A stretch of 33,479 bases of DNA from Burkholderiaceae bacterium. GTDB lineage: Bacteria > Pseudomonadota > Gammaproteobacteria > Burkholderiales > Burkholderiaceae_D. The notes below the pieces were generated by a model. The model saw only the letters and a list, made by a program, of their open reading frames with translations. It was not told where the DNA came from and did not search any database. The DNA lies in assembly GCA_031291325.1 (NCBI GenBank), contig JARLJG010000064.1, positions 1-33,479 on the forward strand, in the 5' to 3' direction. The position numbers were made by a program, and so were the translations under genes. Below are positions 1 through 8,271 of the stretch, in pieces. Numbering within the stretch: position 1 is the stretch's first letter; every line of letters starts with the position of its first letter.

Positions 1-48
1 CTGAAACACTTGCTTTGCCAGATCGATCCCAATTCGTTTAATATTCAT
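1..48 (-). CDS. IS110-family transposase, N-terminal fragment (cut by window edge)
   Basis: Only the first 16 codons are inside the window. They read MNIKRIGIDLAKQVFQ, the typical start of IS110-family DEDD transposases. The Asp in GIDLAK corresponds to the first acidic residue of the RuvC-like catalytic domain. A strong ribosome binding site (GGAGGAG, within 51-60 on the minus strand) precedes the ATG at 46-48. The rest of the gene, including the Tnp20-type serine domain, lies outside. Family assignment rests on this short but characteristic N-terminus; IS110 versus IS1111 subgroup cannot be decided. Confidence 0.8.
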   Translation of the reverse strand, partial: MNIKRIGIDLAKQVFQ

Positions 49-126
49 TTGGACTCCTCCTCTGTTTGCTGATTTCGGTTAACCCCTCATCAGTTTGGCA
101 CATAGATGCCGTAGGGGGAGGAGTCC
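49..126 (-). mobile_element. Non-coding end of IS110-type element with 10-bp inverted repeat
   Basis: Between the transposase start and hypE there is no gene. The arms GGACTCCTCC (51-60) and GGAGGAGTCC (117-126) are perfect inverted repeats, one of them including the transposase ribosome binding site. In IS110 elements the non-coding end upstream of the transposase encodes the bridge RNA, so this stretch, perhaps extending toward 200, is the candidate position. The exact element boundary is not visible because IS110 elements generally lack clear terminal repeats. Confidence 0.45.
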
Positions 127-217
127 ATTCCATTGCCCTACAAAATGCGCCCTATGGACTCGACCGAATCGAGAATATCCACCTCGCCCCACGCATCATG
201 ACCACCGGCGCATAGCC

Positions 218-1270
218 TCAACAAATACGCGGCAATTGTTCTCCAGACAGCCAGTCGACCACACGCCGTCCGCCAAAGCGGGTTTGCATTTGCACGAATT
301 GGCGAGCATCCTCGGTGACCACGCCGATTTTCGCGGCAGCGGTGCCGAGCGGATGCGCGCGCATCGCTGCCAGCAAGGCATCGGCGTCTTGCGGCGCGCA
401 GATCGCAATCAGCTTGCCCTCGTTGGCGACATACAGCGGATCGAGGCCGAGAAATTCGCAGGCGGCTTCGACTTGCGGCGCTACCGGGATCGCGGCCTCT
501 TGCAGCAACATGCCGACGCCGGATTGGCCGGCGATTTCGTTGAGCGTGGTGGCCAGCCCGCCGCGCGTGGGGTCGCGCAGCACGCGCACGCCGCGCACCG
601 CTGCCAGCATCTGCGCGACCAAGCCGTGCAAGGCAGCGGTGTCGGAGCGGATTTCCGTCTCGAAGGCGAGCGACTCGCGCTTCGACATGATCGCCACGCC
701 ATGATCGCCCATCGTGCCGGATACCAGAATCACGTCGCCGGGGCGGGCCGCCGCGCCGTCGATGACCACGCCGGGCGGCACCACGCCGACGCCGGTGGTG
801 GTGATGAACACGCCGTCGCCCTTGCCGCGCTCGACCACCTTGGTGTCGCCGGTGACGATAGGCACGCCGGCATCAAACGCGGCCCGCGCCATCGATTCGA
901 CGATGCGCTTCAATTCGGCCAGCGGGTAGCCTTCTTCGATAATGAAGCTGGCCGACAAATACAGCGGTCGCGCACCCGACATCGCCACGTCGTTGATGGT
1001 GCCATGCACCGACAGGCAACCGATATCGCCACCGGGAAAGAACAGCGGCGACACCACATGCGCATCGGTGCTCATCACCATGCGGCCCGCCGGCGCGGCA
1101 AAATTGGCTTGATCGTTGCCCTGGCGCAGCCATTCGTTATCGAAGGCGGCGACGAATAATTCCTGGATCAATTGCGCCGACGCCCGTCCGCCGGCGCCGT
1201 GCCCCATGTCGATGCGCCCTTGCTTGAAGTCGAGCGGGCGCACATAGTTTTTCTTGACGATTTCGTTCAT
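218..1270 (-). CDS. hypE: Hydrogenase maturation protein HypE (thiocarbamate dehydratase)
   Basis: HypE dehydrates the carbamoylated C-terminal cysteine to a thiocyanate, the source of the CN ligands of the [NiFe] active site, using ATP; it acts in the cytoplasm with HypF, HypC and HypD. The 350-residue protein is family length. It ends in PRIC, the conserved C-terminal motif whose last cysteine is the modified residue. The N-terminal part has the DMGHGAGGR motif of the PurM-like ATP-binding fold. The start at ATG 1268-1270 overlaps the hypD stop as ATGA, implying translational coupling. An in-frame extension to 1441 runs back through hypD and is not needed. It is the last hyp gene before the IS110-type element; in Cupriavidus hypX follows at this place. 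Confidence 0.96.
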   Translation of the reverse strand: MNEIVKKNYVRPLDFKQGRIDMGHGAGGRASAQLIQELFVAAFDNEWLRQGNDQANFAAPAGRMVMSTDAHVVSPLFFPGGDIGCLSVHGTINDVAMSGARPLYLSASFIIEEGYPLAELKRIVESMARAAFDAGVPIVTGDTKVVERGKGDGVFITTTGVGVVPPGVVIDGAAARPGDVILVSGTMGDHGVAIMSKRESLAFETEIRSDTAALHGLVAQMLAAVRGVRVLRDPTRGGLATTLNEIAGQSGVGMLLQEAAIPVAPQVEAACEFLGLDPLYVANEGKLIAICAPQDADALLAAMRAHPLGTAAAKIGVVTEDARQFVQMQTRFGGRRVVDWLSGEQLPRIC

Positions 1271-2406
1271 GCAGCAGTCACCGCGATATCCTTGAATCGG
1301 CCATACGAATAATGCGCGGCGCATGCGCCCTCGCTCGACACCATGCAGGAACCCATCGGATTTTCCGGCGTGCAAACGGTGCCGAATATCTTGCACTCGC
1401 TGGGCCGCTTGACGCCGCGCAGGATCGCGCCGCACTCGCATGCCTTGTTGTCCGGCACCGGCTTGTACGCCAGCCCGTAGCGCCGTTCCGCGTCGAACTG
1501 CGCATAGGCCGGGCGGATGCGCAACGCGCTATTCGGCACTTCGCCCAGGCCGCGCCATTCGAAGGTGGCGCGCATCTCGAATACTTCCGCCATCAGCGTT
1601 TGCGCGGTCAGATTGCCGCGCGGACTGACTGCGCGCGTAAATTCGTTTTCCACCACGCAACGGCCCTGGTTGACTTGCCGCACCAGCATCAGGATGGCTT
1701 GCATCACGTCGAGCGGCTCGAAGCCGGCGATCACCACCGGCTTGCGGTACTTCTCGGCAGCGCCCACGTAAGGATCGGAACCGATGACGATGCTGACATG
1801 CGCCGGGCCGACGAAGCCATCGATCGCCACGCTGCCGGTTTCGCGCACTTCGGGCGACTCCAGGATATGCGCAATCGCCGCCGGCGTGAGCACATGGCAA
1901 CATAGCACGCTGAAATTGTCGACGCGGCGCGCATGCGCATCGCGGATCACCAGCGCGGTCGGCGGCGTGGTGGTTTCAAAGCCGATAGCGAAGAACACGA
2001 CTTCGCGTTGTGGATTTTCCTGCGCGATGCGCAGCGCATCGGCGGCGGAATACACCATGCGGATATCGCCGCCGCGCGCCTTGGCCTTGATGAGCGACAT
2101 GCCGCCCGAGGCCGGCACGCGCATCGTGTCGCCATAGGTGCAGACGATCACGTTGCGTTCCAGCGCCAACGTCAACGCGTGATCGATGCGACCGATCGGC
2201 AACACGCACACCGGGCAGCCGGGGCCATGGATCATGCGCACGTTTGCGGGCAGCAATTCGGCGACGCCATAGCGCGAAATCGCATCCGTGTGGCCGCCGC
2301 AAAATTCCATGAAGCTATAGCTGCGCGCCGGCTCGGCTTCGGCAGCGATGCGCGCCGCGATTTTGCGCGCCACGTCGCCGTCGCGAAATTCGTCGATATA
2401 TTTCAT
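1267..2406 (-). CDS. hypD: Hydrogenase maturation protein HypD (Fe(CN)2CO assembly scaffold)
   Basis: HypD is the [4Fe-4S] scaffold that with HypC assembles the Fe(CN)2CO unit before its transfer to the hydrogenase large subunit. The 379-residue product matches the family. It contains FMEFCGGHT near residue 35, the [10 protein letters not shown] motif around residues 63-72, and the C-terminal cysteine set CECGAILRG...[18 protein letters not shown] that binds the cluster. It overlaps hypC upstream and hypE downstream by ATGA four-base overlaps, the signature of a coupled operon. Nothing is truncated. Confidence 0.97.
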   Translation of the reverse strand: MKYIDEFRDGDVARKIAARIAAEAEPARSYSFMEFCGGHTDAISRYGVAELLPANVRMIHGPGCPVCVLPIGRIDHALTLALERNVIVCTYGDTMRVPASGGMSLIKAKARGGDIRMVYSAADALRIAQENPQREVVFFAIGFETTTPPTALVIRDAHARRVDNFSVLCCHVLTPAAIAHILESPEVRETGSVAIDGFVGPAHVSIVIGSDPYVGAAEKYRKPVVIAGFEPLDVMQAILMLVRQVNQGRCVVENEFTRAVSPRGNLTAQTLMAEVFEMRATFEWRGLGEVPNSALRIRPAYAQFDAERRYGLAYKPVPDNKACECGAILRGVKRPSECKIFGTVCTPENPMGSCMVSSEGACAAHYSYGRFKDIAVTAA

Positions 2407-2645
2407 GTCGGCACCGCATCCGCATCTTGCGAGGCGCTCAGTTCGCCGAACAGTTCCAGCGTGCGCAGCGCCTCGTCGGTATCGAGCTTGCCGATGGCGT
2501 AGCCGACATGCAGGATCACGTAATCGCCGACTTGCACGTCATCGAGCAGCGCAGTGGAAATTTCCTTGCGTATGCCGGACAATTCGATCACCGCCTGCTG
2601 GCCGGGAAGGACTTCGACGATTCGTACCGGGATGGCTAGACACAT
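2403..2645 (-). CDS. hypC: Hydrogenase assembly chaperone HypC/HupF
   Basis: This small chaperone carries iron between HypD and the hydrogenase large subunit. The 80-residue protein begins MCLAIP; the Cys directly after the initiator Met is the essential iron-binding residue once Met is removed. The OB-like fold region with [17 protein letters not shown] is typical of the family. An AAGG ribosome binding site lies about 7 bases before the ATG. The gene sits between hypF (18-base gap) and hypD (four-base overlap). Confidence 0.96.
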   Translation of the reverse strand: MCLAIPVRIVEVLPGQQAVIELSGIRKEISTALLDDVQVGDYVILHVGYAIGKLDTDEALRTLELFGELSASQDADAVPT

Positions 2646-2663
2646 AGGAGGGCCTTGATAAGT

Positions 2664-3824
2664 TTATGCGGCGCGCGCTTGCACTGCCGCCATTTGTTGG
2701 CGCGCGACCCAGGCCTGGCCAAGCGCCAAGCCGCTGTCGCCGCAAGAGGCCGTCCGAGGCAGGCATACACGCAGCCCGCGCTGCGTCAATGCTGCGCTCA
2801 AACGCTCACGCAAAATACGATTGAAGAAACAGCCGCCGCCAAGCGCAACTGTGCGCACGCCTTGCGCGCGCGCAGCTTGCTCCGCCCATTCCGCCAGAGC
2901 GCGCACCAGGGTCAGATGGAAAAGCGCCGCGCCGCGCGCGACTGCTTGCGGCTCGCCGCTATCGGCCAGCGCGAATAGCGTCGATAGCAAGGGCAGCAAG
3001 TTAAGCGCACCATCTTCCGCCAGCTTGTAATCGCTGCTCGCTTCCAGTTCGGGATGCGCGATCAAGTATTCTTCCGCCAGCTTTTCCAACGCAATCGCCG
3101 CTTCCGCCTCGAACTTTTGCTTGACGCCGATGCCCAGCGCACCCGCCGCTGCATCGAACCAGCGGCCAGCGCTGGTGGTCGGCAAGCAATTGGCGCCGCG
3201 CGCAAGCATCGCCTGCACGGTTTGCGCGGCCATCTGACCGACTGCATCGGCGTAGCGTCGGGTAATCTCGTCATCGCGCTGCAACGCATGCAATACCGCA
3301 GCCGCCATGCGCCACGGCTCGCGCGCGGCGGTATCGCCGCCGGCCAAGCTCAGCGTCTGCAAATGCCCGAGCCGCCGCCACGCCGCGCCATCCACCCACA
3401 ACAGCTCGCCGCCCCAGGCGACGCCATCGGTGCCGAGGCCGACGCCATCGAGCGCCAAGCCGATCACCGGCTCCTGCAAGCCATGCTCGGCCATCGCCAC
3501 GCCGATATGCGCATGGTGATGCTGCACGCCGATAGCCGGCACGCCGAGCCGGTCCGCCAGCGCCAACGCCACGCGGGTGCTGAAAAAATCGGGATGCAAA
3601 TCGTGCGCGACCGCAGCAATCGTGCCGTCGGCCAGCGCCGCCAATTGCTCCACCGACGCCTCCAGCGCGATGCAATTGTCCGGGTCGCCCAGATCGCCAT
3701 GCAGCGGCGACCAAGACACGCTATCGCCTTGCAACAGGCAGGCGGCATTCTTGAGCCAGGCGCCGCAAGCCAGCACCGTGCGCGGCGCTGTATCCGAGGT
3801 CGGCGGCAAGGCTTGCGGCAACAT
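2664..3824 (-). CDS. hypF: Short-form HypF: carbamoyltransferase with C-terminal Kae1-like domain only
   Basis: HypF transfers a carbamoyl group to the C-terminal Cys of HypE. Full-length HypF is about 750-780 residues, with acylphosphatase, zinc-finger, YrdC-like and Kae1-like domains. This product has about 386 residues and shows only the Kae1-like part: AHDLHPDFFST, the metal-binding VQHHHAHI, LDGVGLGTDGVAWGGELL, GGDTAAREPWR, and the C-terminal GGGCFFNRIL and GDSGLALGQA motifs. A truncated HypF1 of similar size is known from Cupriavidus necator in the same position of hypA1B1F1CDE, so this is probably a natural short form, not decay. ATG 3822-3824 with GGTGG ahead is the chosen start; GTG at 3831-3833, overlapping the hypB stop by 8 bases, is an alternative. 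Confidence 0.92.
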   Translation of the reverse strand: MLPQALPPTSDTAPRTVLACGAWLKNAACLLQGDSVSWSPLHGDLGDPDNCIALEASVEQLAALADGTIAAVAHDLHPDFFSTRVALALADRLGVPAIGVQHHHAHIGVAMAEHGLQEPVIGLALDGVGLGTDGVAWGGELLWVDGAAWRRLGHLQTLSLAGGDTAAREPWRMAAAVLHALQRDDEITRRYADAVGQMAAQTVQAMLARGANCLPTTSAGRWFDAAAGALGIGVKQKFEAEAAIALEKLAEEYLIAHPELEASSDYKLAEDGALNLLPLLSTLFALADSGEPQAVARGAALFHLTLVRALAEWAEQAARAQGVRTVALGGGCFFNRILRERLSAALTQRGLRVCLPRTASCGDSGLALGQAWVARQQMAAVQARAA

Positions 3825-3825
3825 C

Positions 3826-4809
3826 TTATCCACCCGCCGCTTGCGCCTTTAGCGCCGCCAGTTCGGATTCGAGTTCGGCGATGCGGTTATGCAGCCGATC
3901 CAGCGGCGCGGCTTGCGGCGAGGGATTCCGCTTGCCTTGCCCGGCATCGATCCAATCCAGCCACGCTTCCATGCCCTGCCCGCTGGTGGCCGACAATTGC
4001 AACACTTCGATGGCCGGATTGATGCGGCGCGCGTACTCGATGCATTGCGCGACATCGAACTTTAGGTACGGCAGCAAGTCGGTCTTGTTAAGGATCATCA
4101 ATCGCGCGGCGGCGAACATGTCCGGGTATTTGAGCGGCTTGTCCTCGCCTTCGGTCACCGACAGGATCACGACCTTGGCGGCCTCGCCCAAATCCCACAG
4201 CGCCGGGCATACCAGGTTGCCGACGTTTTCGATGAAGAGTATGCCGCCATTTTCGCCACTGGCGTGCGCGTCGGCATGATGATCGTGTTGGTGATCGTGT
4301 TGATGATTGTGCAAAGGCAGGCGCGCAAACGCCGCGCTGACCATTTGCGCATCCAGATGGCAGCCCTTGCCGGTATTGATCTGGATCGCCGGCGCGCCGG
4401 TGGCGCGGATGCGGTCGGCATCGTTGCTGGTTTGCTGGTCGCCTTCGATCACCGCCAGCGGCACACGGTTGTTGCGCGCCTTCAACGCTTCTATCGTCGC
4501 GCATAGCAAGGTGGTCTTGCCAGAACCGGGGCTGGAAACCAGGTTCAATGCAAAGATGCCATGGCCGGCAAAATGCTGCCGGTTGGCGAGCGCATATTGA
4601 TTGTTCTTCGCCAGGATATCTTGCTCGACCTGCACCATGCGCGCCGCCGGCTTGTGCGCATGGCTATGCAGCAAGCCGCCGTGCGTATGCGCGTCGACTT
4701 GCACATACGCATGGGAATGGGTGTGAGGGTGATCGTGAGTATGCGCATGCGGATGTGCATCGCCCTCGATCGTCGTTTCGCCGTCGCCGCAGCCGCAAGT
4801 TACACACAT
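3826..4809 (-). CDS. hypB: Hydrogenase nickel incorporation GTPase HypB, two His-rich segments
   Basis: HypB is the GTPase that with HypA delivers nickel to the hydrogenase large subunit. The 327-residue protein starts with CVTCGCG (high-affinity metal site, residues 2-7), followed by a His-rich stretch at about residues 19-52. Then comes the G domain: Walker A in SSPGSGKTT (92-100), EGDQQTSND, the metal-binding Cys-His pair in GKGCHLD (150-151), ENVGNLVCP and NKTD (241-244). A second His-rich insert (about 167-182, repeats of HQHD) lies inside the G domain, which is unusual. The C-terminus (about 303-325) is a Leu/Glu/Ala-rich predicted coiled coil. It lies 4 bases after hypA. Confidence 0.96.
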   Translation of the reverse strand: MCVTCGCGDGETTIEGDAHPHAHTHDHPHTHSHAYVQVDAHTHGGLLHSHAHKPAARMVQVEQDILAKNNQYALANRQHFAGHGIFALNLVSSPGSGKTTLLCATIEALKARNNRVPLAVIEGDQQTSNDADRIRATGAPAIQINTGKGCHLDAQMVSAAFARLPLHNHQHDHQHDHHADAHASGENGGILFIENVGNLVCPALWDLGEAAKVVILSVTEGEDKPLKYPDMFAAARLMILNKTDLLPYLKFDVAQCIEYARRINPAIEVLQLSATSGQGMEAWLDWIDAGQGKRNPSPQAAPLDRLHNRIAELESELAALKAQAAGG

Positions 4810-4813
4810 AGGC

Positions 4814-5155
4814 CTACTCCACTTCCAGTTCTTTGACTTTCAATTCCAGGCCGCCGGTCGCTTGCACCTGATAACCGTCGCACAGCGGGCAGGCATCGTA
4901 GCGCTGCTCGATCGCCACCGTCTTGCCGCAAGCCTGGCACCAGCCCTCACCGGGCGTCTCGACGATTTCCAGGCGCGCGCCGTCGGCCAGCGTATCCTTG
5001 AACACGGCATCGAAGCAAAAGCGCAGCGCCTCGACTTCCACCCCGGCCAACGCGCCGATCTCCAGCCACACGGTCTTTACCCGCGTAAAGCCGTTGGCTT
5101 TGGCGCTATCTTCAATTACCTGACGCACGCCGTCAGCCAGCGACATTTCATGCAT
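4814..5155 (-). CDS. hypA: Hydrogenase nickel metallochaperone HypA
   Basis: HypA binds nickel and hands it to the hydrogenase large subunit together with HypB. The chosen ATG (5153-5155) gives 113 residues, the usual family length, starting MHEMSL with the nickel-ligand His2. A GAGG ribosome binding site lies 6 bases upstream. The zinc site is formed by CQACGK and CPLCDGY in the C-terminal half. A longer open frame to 5209 adds 18 residues without support and would displace His2 from the N-terminus. First gene of the hypABFCDE operon; the operon promoter must lie in 5156-5436, shared with the divergent oxidoreductase operon. Confidence 0.96.
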   Translation of the reverse strand: MHEMSLADGVRQVIEDSAKANGFTRVKTVWLEIGALAGVEVEALRFCFDAVFKDTLADGARLEIVETPGEGWCQACGKTVAIEQRYDACPLCDGYQVQATGGLELKVKELEVE

Positions 5156-5348
5156 GCACAACCTCGATGTGATACAAAACGCAAGGAGCCGCGCGGATAA
5201 CAATTTCACCCGACCTCAGCAAACGCAATAATCTTCTACCTTGCTTGCTGCGTCCAGTTTATCCGATGTAGCGACAGCCCGCGCGATCTGCCGCAACGCA
5301 CAATAAAATTTCACATCGTGAATGCACATTTCATAACTCGAAGTGAAT

Positions 5349-5390
5349 TTGATCCATATCAAAGCCTTCCCGACCGCGCACTCCTATATT
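5349..5390 (+). promoter_or_regulatory. Class II FNR-type promoter of the por operon
   Basis: The palindrome TTGATCCATATCAA (5349-5362) is a perfect match to the FNR consensus TTGAT-N4-ATCAA. A -10 hexamer TATATT follows at 5385-5390, predicting a start near 5397. The box centre at 5355.5 is then 41.5 bases upstream, exactly the class II activator position, and there is no obvious -35 box, as expected for such promoters. This predicts induction of the oxidoreductase operon without oxygen. The rest of the 281-base hypA-porG gap shows no convincing sigma-54 site. Confidence 0.8.
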
Positions 5391-5436
5391 GAGCGTCACC
5401 TAAAAGAATTAGCGACTTGCCCTAAAGGAGAAGTGC

Positions 5437-6021
5437 ATGCTATTTCAGACGCGAATACACGGAAGAGGCGGCCAGGGCGTCGTCTCCGCAGCGGAAATGC
5501 TGTCGGTTGCCGCTTTCCTCGAAGGCAAGCATGCGCAGGCATTTCCGAGCTTCGGCTCGGAACGCATGGGCGCGCCGGTGATGGCATTTTGCCGCATCGA
5601 CGTGAAGGAAATCCGCCTGCGCGAGCCGGTGATGAAGCCGGATGCGCTGATTATCCAAGACCCCACCTTGCTGCATCAAGTCGACTTGTTTTCCGGCGTG
5701 TCGGCGGACGGCTATATCCTGATCAATTCGACCCGCAGCTTCGACGAACTCGGCATCGGCGACTTCGTAAAGGGCTACCGCGCCGAACGGCTGTGCACGG
5801 TGCCGGCCACCGAACTGGCCTTGAAGCACGTTGGCCGCGCCGTGCCGAATGCCGCGCTGCTGGGCGGCTTTGCGGCCATCAGCGGCATCGTCAAATTGGA
5901 ATCGGTATGCGCCGCCATCCTCGATAAATTCCCGAAAAAAATCGCCGACGCCAATATCGCGGCCACGCGCGAAGCCTATCTATTGGTTCAGGAGCAACTG
6001 AAGGAGGGACACCATGCTTAA
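5437..6021 (+). CDS. porG: 2-oxoacid:ferredoxin oxidoreductase, gamma subunit
   Basis: Gamma subunit of a TPP-dependent 2-oxoacid:ferredoxin oxidoreductase, which oxidatively decarboxylates a 2-oxoacid (probably pyruvate) to the acyl-CoA and reduces ferredoxin. The 194-residue product begins with RIHGRGGQGVVSAAE, the family signature, and carries FPSFGSERMGAPV around residues 38-50. An AAAGGAG ribosome binding site precedes the ATG. The last 8 bases overlap the alpha-subunit start. The FNR-type promoter about 40 bases upstream of the ATG suggests anaerobic expression. Substrate is inferred from the similarity of the complex to PorGAB; 2-ketoisovalerate or another 2-oxoacid is possible. Confidence 0.92.
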   Translation: MLFQTRIHGRGGQGVVSAAEMLSVAAFLEGKHAQAFPSFGSERMGAPVMAFCRIDVKEIRLREPVMKPDALIIQDPTLLHQVDLFSGVSADGYILINSTRSFDELGIGDFVKGYRAERLCTVPATELALKHVGRAVPNAALLGGFAAISGIVKLESVCAAILDKFPKKIADANIAATREAYLLVQEQLKEGHHA

Positions 6022-7264
6022 ACAAGTCGAAGGCTCGCATGCGATGGCGGAAGCCATCGCCTTGTGCCGCCCGGAAGTGATTTGCGCCTACCCTATCACG
6101 CCGCAAACCCACATCGTCGAAGGCCTGGGCGAGATGGTCGACTCCGGCGAGTTGAAGAACTGCGAATTCATCAACGTCGAATCCGAATTTGCCGCGCTGT
6201 CGGGCGCCATCGGTGCGTCGGCTGCCGGCGTGCGCACCTATACCGCCACTGCCAGCCAGGGGCTGCTGTTCATGGCCGAAGCGGTGTACAACGCCGCCGG
6301 CCTCGGCTTGCCGATTGTGATGACCATCGGCAATCGCGCCATCGGCGCGCCGATCAATATCTGGAACGACCATACCGATTCGATGTCGATGCGCGACGCC
6401 GGCTGGATCCAGATTTATGCGGAGACCAATCAGGAAGCGGTCGATTTGCATATCCAGGCTTTCCGCCTGGCGGAAGAATTGTCGATGCCGGTGATGGTGT
6501 GCGTCGACGGCTTCATCCTGACGCATGCGTATGAACGCATCGACGTGCCGACGCAAGAGCAGGTGGACGCTTATCTGCCGCCGTTCGAGCCGCGCCAGGT
6601 GCTCGATCCGCGCGCGCCGGTTTCAATCGGCGCGATGGTCGGGCCGGACGCCTTCCTCGAAGTGCGCTATCTGGCGCATCATCGGCAAATGAGCGCGCTG
6701 GAATTGATTCCGAAACTTTCAGCCGAATTCAAACAGCAATTCGGACGCGAATCCGGCGGTTTAATCAAGACTTACCACTGCGAGGACGCCAAGACCATCG
6801 TGGTCGCGCTCGGCTCGGTGATGGGCACGATCAAGGACGTGATCGACGAGATGCGCGCCGATGGCTGCTCGATCGGCGCGGTGTCGATCTGCTCATTCCG
6901 CCCTTTCCCCAGCGAAGAGTTGCACGCCGTGCTGCAACACGCGAAGCGCATGGTGGTGCTGGAAAAATCGCTGGCGGTCGGCATCGGCGGCATCGTTTCG
7001 CACAATCTGCGCATGGCGGTGTCGGGCATTGCGCTGCACGCGTACACGGTGGTCGCCGGCCTCGGCGGGCGCGCCATCACCAAGGATAGCTTGCGCAAGC
7101 TGTTCGACAAGGCCTTGAAAGACGACTTGGAGGCGCTGACCTTCCTCGACTTGAATCAAGAAATCGTCAACCGCGAACTGGAGCGTGAAAAGCAGGCACG
7201 CCGCTCGGGGCCGTCGGCCGAAAACATCTTGCGCGACCTGGGCGTCGCCGCCGCCTTCCGCTGA
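6014..7264 (+). CDS. porA: 2-oxoacid:ferredoxin oxidoreductase, alpha subunit
   Basis: Alpha subunit carrying the pyrimidine-binding part of the TPP site. The 416-residue protein has the N-terminal motif YPITPQTHIVEGLGE, VESEFAALSGAIGASAAG (with the Glu expected to activate TPP), TYTATASQGLLFM, and the central domain II ending in the VAGLGGRAIT region. Length matches four-subunit PorA proteins, not the fused gamma-alpha KorA type. The start overlaps porG by 8 bases and has GGAGGG upstream, so the two are translationally coupled. The alpha/beta pair resembles the pyruvate branch of the family more than KGOR or IOR, by motif recognition only. Confidence 0.93.
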   Translation: MLKQVEGSHAMAEAIALCRPEVICAYPITPQTHIVEGLGEMVDSGELKNCEFINVESEFAALSGAIGASAAGVRTYTATASQGLLFMAEAVYNAAGLGLPIVMTIGNRAIGAPINIWNDHTDSMSMRDAGWIQIYAETNQEAVDLHIQAFRLAEELSMPVMVCVDGFILTHAYERIDVPTQEQVDAYLPPFEPRQVLDPRAPVSIGAMVGPDAFLEVRYLAHHRQMSALELIPKLSAEFKQQFGRESGGLIKTYHCEDAKTIVVALGSVMGTIKDVIDEMRADGCSIGAVSICSFRPFPSEELHAVLQHAKRMVVLEKSLAVGIGGIVSHNLRMAVSGIALHAYTVVAGLGGRAITKDSLRKLFDKALKDDLEALTFLDLNQEIVNRELEREKQARRSGPSAENILRDLGVAAAFR

Positions 7265-7274
7265 AAGGTCCGTC

Positions 7275-8270
7275 ATGGAAATGCAACAAGTCAAGTTTTA
7301 CCAGACCGGCACCTTCACTGTCGGCAACCGCCTGCTCGATCAGGATCAGCGCTCGGTGCAAGCCAACATGGCGCGCACCAATTCGCTCAATTCCGGCCAT
7401 CGCGCCTGCCAGGGTTGCGGCGAGGCGCTCGGCGCGCGCTATGCAATCGACGCCGCAATGCGCGCCGCCAACAATCAAATCATCGCCGCCAATGCGACCG
7501 GCTGCCTGGAAGTGTTTTCGACGCCTTATCCCGAAACCTCGTGGCAGATTCCGTGGATTCATTCGCTGTTCGGCAACGCAGCCGCGGTCGCCACCGGCGT
7601 GGCGGCAGCGATGAAGGTGCGCGGGCGCAACGATGTCCGGGTCATCGCCCAGGGCGGCGACGGCGGCACCACCGACATCGGCTTCGGCTGCCTGTCCGGC
7701 ATGTTCGAGCGCAACGACGACGTGCTGTATATCTGCTACGACAACCAAGCGTATATGAATACCGGCGTGCAGCGCTCCTCGGCGACGCCGCCGGCAGCGC
7801 GCACTGCCACTACGATGCCGGTCGGGCCGGAGCCGGGCGCGCGCTTCGGGCAAGGCAAGAACGTGCCCTTGATTGCGATGGCGCACGGCATCCCTTACGT
7901 CGCCACCGCATCGGTGGCTTACCTGCACGATCTGGAAGAAAAAGTGACCAAGGCGATGTCGATACGCGGTGCGCGCTATATCCATATCCTGGTGCCCTGC
8001 CCGCTCGGCTGGGGCGCGCCCTCGCACGAGACGATTCACCTGGCGCGGCTGGCGGTGGAAACCGGCTTGTTCCCGCTGTTTGAAGCAGAGCATGGCGACG
8101 TAGTCAGTTCGACCAAGATCAGGCATCGCGTGCCGGTAGAGGAATACCTGACGCTGCAAAAGCGCTTCGCCCATCTGTTCGGCAAGCAGCCGGCAGTGGA
8201 AACCATTGCCCGCATCCAGGCGATGGCGGACAAGAACATCGAAAAGTTCAAATTGATCGAGGAGCGTTGA
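7275..8270 (+). CDS. porB: 2-oxoacid:ferredoxin oxidoreductase, beta subunit
   Basis: Beta subunit holding the TPP diphosphate/Mg site and the proximal [4Fe-4S] cluster. With ATG 7275 and GAAAGG upstream, the product has 331 residues. It shows the four cysteines expected for the cluster (C45 and C48 in CQGCGEA, C77 in ATGCLEVF, C242 in VPCPLGWG) and the TPP motif GGDGGTTDIG...YDNQAYMNTG (about 127-164). An in-frame extension to 7185 lies inside porA and is not supported. It follows porA by 10 bases and precedes the NAD(P)-linked subunit by 1 base. Confidence 0.93.
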   Translation: MEMQQVKFYQTGTFTVGNRLLDQDQRSVQANMARTNSLNSGHRACQGCGEALGARYAIDAAMRAANNQIIAANATGCLEVFSTPYPETSWQIPWIHSLFGNAAAVATGVAAAMKVRGRNDVRVIAQGGDGGTTDIGFGCLSGMFERNDDVLYICYDNQAYMNTGVQRSSATPPAARTATTMPVGPEPGARFGQGKNVPLIAMAHGIPYVATASVAYLHDLEEKVTKAMSIRGARYIHILVPCPLGWGAPSHETIHLARLAVETGLFPLFEAEHGDVVSSTKIRHRVPVEEYLTLQKRFAHLFGKQPAVETIARIQAMADKNIEKFKLIEER

Positions 8271-8271
8271 G

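Noticed and set aside
95-1159. 354-residue open frame on the plus strand opposite hypE
   Set aside because: It is the antisense shadow of hypE in high-GC DNA; the composition (Arg/His/Ala-rich) and absence of motifs argue against a gene.
5193-5209. True LacI regulation of the hyp operon
   Set aside because: Only part of the lac operator is matched, flanks differ and no lac-type genes or LacI-family regulator are near; kept only as an oddity.
5156-5348. Sigma-54 (-24/-12) promoter for hypA
   Set aside because: No TGGCAC-N5-TTGC-like sequence was found on the minus strand in this gap.
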